DNA from: Planctomycetaceae bacterium
Lineage (GTDB): Bacteria; Planctomycetota; Planctomycetia; Pirellulales; UBA1268
Direction of reading: 5' to 3'
DNA: 7,282 nt
Assembly (NCBI GenBank): GCA_030616935.1
Contig: JAUWWJ010000076.1
Coordinates: 1 to 7,282 of the forward strand
Shown: piece by piece, positions 1 through 4,752 of the stretch
How positions within the stretch are numbered: the first letter of the stretch is position 1
Layout: every line of letters starts with the position of its first letter
Made by a program: the position numbers and the translations under genes
Notes under the pieces: generated by a model
Seen by the model: only the letters and a program-made list of their open reading frames with translations
What the model was told of the DNA's origin: nothing
The model's database searches: none

Positions 1-528
1 TAGAAGGTCATCAATACCGATACCAGTCTTTGCACTGGCGCGAATGACTTCTTCTGATTCAATAGCAAGCGACTGCTCCATTTCAAGAAGGACATCATCG
101 ACACGTGCATGAACAAGATCAACCTTGTTGATAACAGGAACAATTTCGAGATCTTCATTGATGGCTGCATAGGCGTTGGCAACTGTTTGAGCTTCAACAC
201 CTTGAAACGCATCAACAAGCAAAACAGCTCCCTCACAGCAGGCGAGAGAGCGTGAGACCTCGTAGTGAAAGTCGACGTGGCCTGGCGTATCAATCAGATT
301 GAGTTCGTATAACTCTCCATTGTGACGGTATTCCATCCGAACGGCTCGAGCTTTGATGGTGATACCCCGCTGCCGCTCAAGCTCCATGTCGTCGAGCATT
401 TGTGTCTTCAGTTGGCGTTTTTCAACCGTGCCAGTGTTCTCCAGCAATCGGTCGGCCAGCGTACTTTTGCCGTGATCGATGTGAGCAACGATTGAAAAGT
501 TGCGAATATGCTTGCAGTCGAACGGCAT
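1..528 (-). CDS. lepA: Elongation factor 4 (LepA), N-terminal part, cut by window edge
   Basis: This is a ribosome-associated translational GTPase; the LepA/EF4 family acts on stalled or mis-translocated ribosomes. The visible 176 residues cover the GTPase domain. Motifs in order: G1 AHIDHGKS (15-22), the [11 protein letters not shown] switch I stretch (50-60), G3 DTPGH (80-84), G4 NKVD (134-137) and G5 SAK (165-167). LDDMELER and QGVEAQT separate LepA from EF-Tu, EF-G and TypA. Family members have about 600 residues, so some 420 lie beyond the left edge; the reading frame is open to base 1. The ATG at 528 is directly preceded by an in-frame TGA, so no longer start is possible. It lies 33 bases after the ROK kinase stop and is probably co-transcribed with it. 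The only Shine-Dalgarno-like stretch, GGAAAG, sits inside a small inverted repeat. Confidence 0.97.
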   Translation of the reverse strand, partial: MPFDCKHIRNFSIVAHIDHGKSTLADRLLENTGTVEKRQLKTQMLDDMELERQRGITIKARAVRMEYRHNGELYELNLIDTPGHVDFHYEVSRSLACCEGAVLLVDAFQGVEAQTVANAYAAINEDLEIVPVINKVDLVHARVDDVLLEMEQSLAIESEEVIRASAKTGIGIDDLL

Positions 529-531
529 TCA

Positions 532-543
532 GGAAATCTTTCC
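532..543 (-). promoter_or_regulatory. Small inverted repeat covering the weak lepA ribosome binding site
   Basis: Read on the minus strand, GGAAA-GA-TTTCC lies just before the lepA start. The 5' arm contains the only purine-rich stretch (GGAAAG) that could pair with 16S rRNA. A hairpin would need at least a 4-base loop, leaving four pairs, so it would be weak. It could dampen initiation or make it depend on ribosomes arriving from the upstream kinase gene. This may be chance. Confidence 0.2.
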
Positions 544-561
544 GTGAGATGATGAGGGTGT

Positions 562-1620
562 CTAGGCGTGCGTGTGAGAATGCTGCTGTTTCCATGCGAG
601 CCGACTGAGGCCGGCTGCACCAATAGAGCCTGCATTACCGCCAAGCGTAGCGAATCGAAGGGCTGTCTTTTTTGCGAGTGTTGGGAATGTATGGCGGCGG
701 ACGGACGTGTCGATACGGTCAAGAAATGCTTGTCCAACGGGGTGTTCATCCCGGCCGAACGTCATTGCTCCTCCTAGGATGATAGCTGATGGATCAATAG
801 TATGCATGAGTGTCACAATCCCGATAGCAAGCCAATCAGCCGTCTCCATGATGAGGCTCATTGCCAGTTGATCTCCTTGTTCAGCATGATTCCCTATCAG
901 GATGGGCGTTAAGGGTTCTCCCTGATTGACAGCATCTGCCAGAGTTCCGGTACCACCATCACGAATCCGTTCAGAGGCTATTGCTTTGAGTGCTGTGGCA
1001 CTTGCATAGGCTTCAAGATGACCTGGTTGCCCGCACGGGCACATACGAGCTGAAGGTGAGGAGTCGACAATAATGTGCCCACACTCCGCCCCGTGGCTGT
1101 GTGCCCCTTCAATAGTCATGTCACCAATGATGATGCCACCACCAACTCCTGTACCAAGCGTCAGGAGAATGAGGCTCGTGTCATCTCGTCCGGAACCCAC
1201 CCAGAATTCTCCGTATGCAGCCGCGGTTGCATCATTTGCATATGTGACGGTATGGCCACAATGCTCAGCGACACGATCACGCACCGGAAAATTCTCCCAA
1301 CCAGGAAGATTGCCGGGTTTGAGTAAAACGCCGGTTGCGAGATTCTGTGGGCCTGGAGTGCCGAGACCAACAGCCGCTATGTCAGAGCGAGCAAGACCAA
1401 CACAACGTGCCAGAAGCTCAACAGAATGTCCCATTCGGACGGCAGCATCATCGGGCCCGTTTTGGACATTGGTTGGTTCGGTATGAAATGCCACCATGTG
1501 GCCATGGTCATCAACCAGCGCTGCTTTGATATTAGTGCCGCCTAGATCAATTCCAACAAATAAAGGGCCGGATACATCAGCATCCGGTAGGAGCAGGTGC
1601 GGTGATTTAGTTACTGGCAT
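562..1620 (-). CDS. glk: ROK-family glucokinase
   Basis: This is a cytoplasmic sugar kinase of the ROK family, most likely ATP-dependent phosphorylation of glucose to glucose 6-phosphate. From the ATG at 1620 it has 352 residues, slightly above the usual 300-330. Visible motifs: phosphate-1 loop DLGGTN (25-30), GTPGP (87-91), NLPGWENFPV typical of glucokinases (104-113), catalytic Asp130 in NDATAAA, phosphate-2 LGTGVGGG (155-162), the sugar/zinc segment ECGH (179-182) followed eleven residues later by CPCG (194-197), and ILGGAMT near the adenosine site (281-287). The usual third zinc Cys (GCxE) is His201 here (GHLE). The tail is His-rich (HSHTHA). The start overlaps the end of the lipoprotein gene by 14 bases and has no Shine-Dalgarno, suggesting translational coupling. 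A GTG at 1644 would add eight residues and is no better. The exact sugar is inferred. Confidence 0.9.
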   Translation of the reverse strand: MPVTKSPHLLLPDADVSGPLFVGIDLGGTNIKAALVDDHGHMVAFHTEPTNVQNGPDDAAVRMGHSVELLARCVGLARSDIAAVGLGTPGPQNLATGVLLKPGNLPGWENFPVRDRVAEHCGHTVTYANDATAAAYGEFWVGSGRDDTSLILLTLGTGVGGGIIIGDMTIEGAHSHGAECGHIIVDSSPSARMCPCGQPGHLEAYASATALKAIASERIRDGGTGTLADAVNQGEPLTPILIGNHAEQGDQLAMSLIMETADWLAIGIVTLMHTIDPSAIILGGAMTFGRDEHPVGQAFLDRIDTSVRRHTFPTLAKKTALRFATLGGNAGSIGAAGLSRLAWKQQHSHTHA

Positions 1621-1975
1621 CAGAGGGAGGTTCTTTGGGTTCACTTTTGTCAGTAACTTCGGATTCTACTGTGCCAGTTGGCTGCTTGTCTGATTGAGAG
1701 ACTGATTTTTCTGCGGCTTCTATTTCTCGATCAGCAGCAGCCTTTGCTGCATCAGCTGATTGCCGGGCAGCGCGAGCTTTATCAACTTCTGTTTCAGCAG
1801 TACTAGGCTTTACTGACCCATCATTTTTATTGAGATCAAGAATTTCAATAGTCTCAATTTCAATAACTTCACTTGGAGGTGGCTCCTTTGAAGTGCATCC
1901 AGGAAACCACGTACCTAGGCTTAGGAAACAAATTATATAGACAGCTTTCATTTGATAGTTCTTGAGTCGTTTCAT
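1607..1975 (-). CDS. Small Ala/Glu-rich putative lipoprotein, function unknown
   Basis: I do not recognise a family. The 122-residue product begins with a basic n-region (MKRLKNYQMK), a hydrophobic core (about 11-24) and Cys27 in FPGC, then a polar chain to the end, as in a membrane-anchored lipoprotein. The lipobox is imperfect: Gly at -1 is right, but Pro at -2 and Phe at -3 are unusual. Next come an acidic/Ile stretch (about 35-50), an Ala/Lys/Glu-rich segment that could form a helix or short coiled coil (about 65-95), and a Pro/Ser/Glu-rich disordered tail. The ATG at 1975 was chosen because GAGGA stands eight bases upstream; upstream ATGs at 1990 and 2044 lack such a site and would put charged residues before the signal. 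Its 3' end overlaps the kinase gene. It may be a spacer or surface protein. Confidence 0.72.
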   Translation of the reverse strand: MKRLKNYQMKAVYIICFLSLGTWFPGCTSKEPPPSEVIEIETIEILDLNKNDGSVKPSTAETEVDKARAARQSADAAKAAADREIEAAEKSVSQSDKQPTGTVESEVTDKSEPKEPPSDASN

Positions 1976-1983
1976 GATGGTAT

Positions 1984-1988
1984 TCCTC
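1984..1988 (-). promoter_or_regulatory. Ribosome binding site of the lipoprotein gene
   Basis: GAGGA on the minus strand lies eight bases before the ATG at 1975. It is the only good Shine-Dalgarno match among the possible starts of this gene, so it decides the start choice. Confidence 0.6.
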
Positions 1989-2020
1989 ATAAAGGACAGA
2001 GAAGCATTCCTTGAGATCGT

Positions 2021-2049
2021 TACATATTGATTCACTATCTTCAAATCAA
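2021..2049 (-). promoter_or_regulatory. Possible sigma70-like promoter before the lipoprotein gene
   Basis: On the minus strand TTGATT (2049-2044) and TATGTA (2026-2021) are separated by 17 bases, a normal spacing. The first keeps four of six consensus bases and the second three. A start site near 2014 would give a leader of about 38 bases before the ATG at 1975, containing the GAGGA site. The surrounding bases are A+T-rich compared with the flanking genes. The match is weak. Confidence 0.25.
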
Positions 2050-2054
2050 AGTAT

Positions 2055-2070
2055 GCGGTAGCTAAACCGC
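2055..2070 (-). terminator. Possible weak terminator hairpin at the end of sixA
   Basis: A perfect 5-bp G+C-rich inverted repeat (GCGGT / ACCGC) with a six-base loop spans the sixA stop codon. On the minus strand it is followed by ATACTTTGATTTG, which is T-rich but not an uninterrupted T run. It could cause partial termination before the lipoprotein gene or simply be chance. Confidence 0.25.
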
Positions 2071-2559
2071 TGCTTCAATGATTTGTGCTGTGACGAGCCA
2101 TTGAAGTTCTCCCGGCCGACTAAGCCCATTATCCAGACAGATTGAGGCAATGGCACCTTTTTGCATGCGAATAGCGGCGTTGCCGTCTCCAATCGATCGA
2201 GCAACAAGTCGGCCAACACATGGAGCATGCCCCACCCATGCGACCTTGGCGACGTTTTCTTCAGTTGTCCACTCAGCTATTTCTTGCCAATCCGACCCGG
2301 GAGCAAGCGAGTCATGAATTTCGAGGCGGGGAGTTTTGAGCATATCGACCATGATTTCTGCTGTCTCACGGGTTCGCACCAACGGACTTGTAACGATCAG
2401 GTCAACCTCCAGTCCAAAGCCTTGCATGAAGCGAATGAACTGTTCGAATCGTTTACGTCCTTTTTTAGTCAGCCGACGGTCATAATCGTCTTGGTCGGGG
2501 CCGCATTCTTCGGCCCACGCATGACGAATAATATAGAGTTGTGTTGGGAACATATGCAT
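2062..2559 (-). CDS. sixA: SixA-type histidine phosphatase
   Basis: The 165-residue protein belongs to the short SixA branch of the histidine phosphatase (phosphoglycerate mutase-like) superfamily, whose members dephosphorylate phosphohistidine on signalling proteins such as HPt domains. The phosphate-accepting His13 is in IIRHAWAE (10-17), and DRRLTKKGRKR (27-37) is the typical SixA 'LT..G' stretch. SPLVRTRETAEIM (58-70) supplies the second Arg (Arg62), and VGHAPCVGRL (109-118) supplies the second catalytic His111. The protein ends in ELQWLVTAQII, as in many cyanobacterial and planctomycete SixA proteins. It starts 36 bases after the RNase HII-like stop and is probably in the same transcript. 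Neither ATG (2559 or 2553) has a well-spaced Shine-Dalgarno; the nearest, GAGAAGG, is about 16 bases upstream. The substrate is unknown: no histidine kinase is encoded in the window. Confidence 0.9.
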   Translation of the reverse strand: MHMFPTQLYIIRHAWAEECGPDQDDYDRRLTKKGRKRFEQFIRFMQGFGLEVDLIVTSPLVRTRETAEIMVDMLKTPRLEIHDSLAPGSDWQEIAEWTTEENVAKVAWVGHAPCVGRLVARSIGDGNAAIRMQKGAIASICLDNGLSRPGELQWLVTAQIIEAAV

Positions 2560-2595
2560 AAAAATATTGTGAATACCTTCTCGTTCTTGAGCAAG

Positions 2596-3585
2596 TCAGG
2601 ATTTTCTCCAGAGGATGTCATCGCTGATACTCATGCGGTGACGATCTTTTTTTGTCTCGTGCCACCAGCGTCGGGCATCGACCGGATAGCCAGCCGTTGG
2701 CTGGAGTGATGGTATGTGATCTGTCCAAAAGCTATTGAACACATCCATTGCGAGCTCACGTGTGTATTTCGCTGTCATACTCGCAACGGCGACAGGTAGC
2801 TGAGATTCACCACCTACAGAAAAATGAATGAATGTAGGACATTCGCTGTCATGAATACGGTAATGTGAGTAGCGAGTTGTTTCTGATAGTGGCTCAACTC
2901 GTGCAGCATCAAAGCAGTGTGAAACAACACCTGCATATCGTTTGCGGCCACCATGCCGATCGCACCAGACAACAGCAGGCATGTGGGGGTGCTGGTTGCG
3001 AAGATCAAAGGCAAGTTGCAGGGATGCTTGTGACAGAATGTCCGATTTATTCATTCCAGTGTCGAGTGCAGCATTGAACGTCTCTGGAAATATCCATCGA
3101 CAGGCTAGGCCCGTAAGCCGAATGGCATGAGTACGCAATTGTTTGGCTGCCTGCTCAGCCTGTTGAATAGCGTGTGGCACTTTTGTTGCAAGCGGCAGTG
3201 TCACCGCATTGAGTTTTTTCCAGCAGGTGAGCTCGGAATGAGCGGGCGATTTCAGTGCGAGTAACGAGAGAAGGCTATCGCTGGTCTCCGGCAGAGTGTT
3301 TGTTGCTATTTGAACCGCCGCGAACACGCCTCGCTCTAATGGTTCAAGGGTTTCGGACTTCGTGCCTTTGCGAGTGAATACTTTTTTTGAATCACCCCAA
3401 GGTGGTCCGCGTCCTGCACGATAGTCGTCGTGAATATCATTTTGTAATTGAATAAACTGGTCTGCTACCTTTGTGGATAAATGATCACATTGCAGTTCAT
3501 CGATCTGCCATGATGAGCTACCGATAACAAGCGGCCCAAGGTTTGGTCCGTAGCCTGCTTCGTCAATGCCAATGACCAAAGTCAT
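2596..3585 (-). CDS. Diverged RNase HII-like protein
   Basis: RNase HII cleaves the RNA strand of RNA-DNA hybrids and removes single ribonucleotides from DNA. The 329-residue product matches its motifs in order: GIDEAGYGPNLGPLV at the N-terminus (Asp8, Glu9), GDSKK (64-68), CDRHGG (Asp209), GGESQLPVAVASMTAKYTRE (258-277) corresponding to 'KGD...AASI.AKvtRD', and GYP (299-301). It is about 130 residues longer than typical RNase HII, the extra lying mainly between DSK and Asp209. Two positions differ. The GRG loop that reads the ribonucleotide 2'-OH is GYG, and the fourth carboxylate (Asp of KGD in E. coli) appears as Glu260. The ATG at 3585 overlaps the methyltransferase stop (ATGA) and has AGGTG seven bases upstream. 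The family assignment is secure, but activity on RNA-DNA hybrids is not. Confidence 0.82.
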   Translation of the reverse strand: MTLVIGIDEAGYGPNLGPLVIGSSSWQIDELQCDHLSTKVADQFIQLQNDIHDDYRAGRGPPWGDSKKVFTRKGTKSETLEPLERGVFAAVQIATNTLPETSDSLLSLLALKSPAHSELTCWKKLNAVTLPLATKVPHAIQQAEQAAKQLRTHAIRLTGLACRWIFPETFNAALDTGMNKSDILSQASLQLAFDLRNQHPHMPAVVWCDRHGGRKRYAGVVSHCFDAARVEPLSETTRYSHYRIHDSECPTFIHFSVGGESQLPVAVASMTAKYTRELAMDVFNSFWTDHIPSLQPTAGYPVDARRWWHETKKDRHRMSISDDILWRKS

Positions 3586-4127
3586 GAGCTCACACCTGTT
3601 GAGGGCTTTGGTGTGCCGTTTGGAAACTGCCGGCAATATTCGTATACGGCGACAGCAGTTGATGTCGCTGCATTCAGACTATGGGGTAGCCCAGCCATTG
3701 GAATTTCCGCAACACGATCGAGTCGGCTCAGAATCTCTGGCTCGATGCCAAGCCGCTCATTCCCAATGACAAGGACAGTCTTGCTTACAAACGGAAATGA
3801 AAAAAGGCATTCAGAATGGGTTGACTGTTCAAGACCAACCAGTTCCCAGCCTGCGAGTCTCATTTTATCAAGGACAGGCGGTAGGCTTCGATGAACCTCG
3901 ATTGAAATTTCCTGTGCTGCTTCCCGAGCGATTTTCTCATCGAGCTTGCTAGAACCGCAGGTAATTAAATGACGGATGCCAAAACATCCACAGGTTCGTA
4001 CGATATTGGAGAGATTTACTTTACTGCGAAAAGCAGGGCAGGCCACAACCAGGTCACGAGGACCAGCCAAGGGGTGTGGCGGTCGATGTCGAATATGTTC
4101 AAACGATGGTCCTGTAGGCGATGACAT
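3582..4127 (-). CDS. TrmH/SpoU-family RNA 2'-O-ribose methyltransferase
   Basis: This is a SPOUT-class methyltransferase that transfers a methyl group from S-adenosylmethionine to the 2'-OH of a ribose in tRNA or rRNA. From ATG 4127 it has 181 residues, about the size of minimal TrmL/TrmH enzymes. Motif 1 is NLSNIVRTCGCFG (38-50) with the catalytic-type Arg44. Motif 2 is LVIGNERLGIEPE (119-131). Motif 3 is EIPMAGLPHSLNAATSTAVAVYE (141-163), the knot that binds the cofactor, followed by a short tail. The RNA target cannot be read from the sequence; it lacks the large N-terminal substrate domain of RlmB/TrmH-3 types. The start is uncertain: ATGs at 4127, 4139 and 4172 all lack a Shine-Dalgarno. 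4127 is chosen because similarity seems to begin near residue 9 and it overlaps the divergent gene least. It is coupled to the RNase HII-like gene downstream. Confidence 0.9.
   Translation of the reverse strand: MSSPTGPSFEHIRHRPPHPLAGPRDLVVACPAFRSKVNLSNIVRTCGCFGIRHLITCGSSKLDEKIAREAAQEISIEVHRSLPPVLDKMRLAGWELVGLEQSTHSECLFSFPFVSKTVLVIGNERLGIEPEILSRLDRVAEIPMAGLPHSLNAATSTAVAVYEYCRQFPNGTPKPSTGVSS
3593..3597 (-). promoter_or_regulatory. Ribosome binding site of the RNase HII-like gene
   Basis: AGGTG on the minus strand, seven bases before the ATG at 3585 and inside the end of the methyltransferase gene. Together with the ATGA stop/start overlap it fixes the start of the RNase HII-like gene and indicates coupled translation. 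Confidence 0.6.
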
Positions 4128-4746
4128 GAGCAGTAGCATGACACGAAACGCACAATTTCCAAAGCGGCTCATGTTGTTCGTCGGTGCAATTTTGATTGCT
4201 GGCTGTGGGTGGTATGGTGATTCACCTGATGTTCATGGTCCGCAGGCCGTCGCCCAACAGCCGGTCGCAAACCCTGTGTCTATTGCCGTTGCTGATCATT
4301 CGGAAATAGTAAGACGGATCGCGTCACATCGTGGACGGGTCGTTATCCTCGACTGCTGGAGTACATCATGCCCACCATGCGTTAAGGAATTTCCGGGTCT
4401 TGTCGACCTCAAAAAAGACTATGGTGACACAGTGTCGTGTCTTTCACTATCGTTTGACTTTGAGGGGTTCGGTGTGCCTGAAGACGTACTCGAGCCAGTG
4501 AGAAAGTTTTTGGAGCAGGTTTCGGCGGGCGATATTGAGAATCTACTCAATCGTGATGAGGCAGACGCCTTGTATAAAAAAATGAACATTACGAGTGTCC
4601 CCGCCGTTATGGTCTGGGATCGTAATGGTACGCTGATACAACAATTTGATGATGAGTATGCCAGTGAAAAGCTTGGAAGAACTTTTACCTATGATGACGT
4701 ACGCCGAGCAGTTGATCAGGCACTCGGTTCCCAGTCGAAGGAATAA
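4126..4746 (+). CDS. Thioredoxin-fold (TlpA/redoxin-like) lipoprotein
   Basis: This is a predicted membrane-anchored thiol-disulfide protein on the outer face of the cytoplasmic membrane or in the periplasm. It has 206 residues from ATG 4126. It has a basic n-region (FPKR), a hydrophobic core (15-25) and a canonical lipobox IAGC with Cys27. A linker of about 30 residues rich in Pro, Ala and Gln follows. The thioredoxin domain contains VVILDCWSTSCPPC with the redox pair Cys82/Cys85, and SVPAV with the cis-Pro at 159. An extra Cys77 precedes the active site. Several residues between the CxxC and the cis-Pro form an insert, as in TlpA/ResA proteins. The CPPC motif resembles these rather than cytoplasmic thioredoxin (CGPC). 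ATG 4126 has AGG seven bases upstream; ATG 4138 is the alternative. The signal peptidase starts six bases after its stop, so the two are almost certainly co-expressed. Confidence 0.88.
   Translation: MSSSMTRNAQFPKRLMLFVGAILIAGCGWYGDSPDVHGPQAVAQQPVANPVSIAVADHSEIVRRIASHRGRVVILDCWSTSCPPCVKEFPGLVDLKKDYGDTVSCLSLSFDFEGFGVPEDVLEPVRKFLEQVSAGDIENLLNRDEADALYKKMNITSVPAVMVWDRNGTLIQQFDDEYASEKLGRTFTYDDVRRAVDQALGSQSKE
4738..4742 (+). promoter_or_regulatory. Ribosome binding site of the signal peptidase gene
   Basis: AAGGA lies ten bases before the ATG at 4753 and within the last codons of the thioredoxin-like gene, directly before its TAA. The overlap implies that translation of the two genes is linked. 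Confidence 0.65.
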
Positions 4747-4752
4747 TGCACA

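Noticed and set aside
1073..1486. Long plus-strand reading frames opposite the glucokinase gene
   Set aside because: They lie wholly antisense to a gene with intact ROK motifs, show no recognisable domain, and have the Arg/Pro/Ser-rich composition typical of antisense frames.
1621..1644. GTG start for the ROK kinase at 1644
   Set aside because: GTG without a Shine-Dalgarno and deeper overlap with the lipoprotein gene; the ATG at 1620 suffices for the full ROK fold. It cannot be ruled out.
1976..2044. Longer lipoprotein start at 2044 or 1990
   Set aside because: No ribosome binding site there, and the extension would precede the basic signal-peptide n-region; GAGGA before 1975 fits better.
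3976..4125. Longer start for the thioredoxin-like protein (adds 50 residues)
   Set aside because: It would place a charged stretch before a clear lipoprotein signal peptide and overlap the methyltransferase gene by 150 bases.
4040..4125. Promoter for the thioredoxin-signal peptidase-lptB unit
   Set aside because: TATGTT near 4094 resembles a -10 box, but nothing like a -35 stands at proper spacing, so I do not call it.
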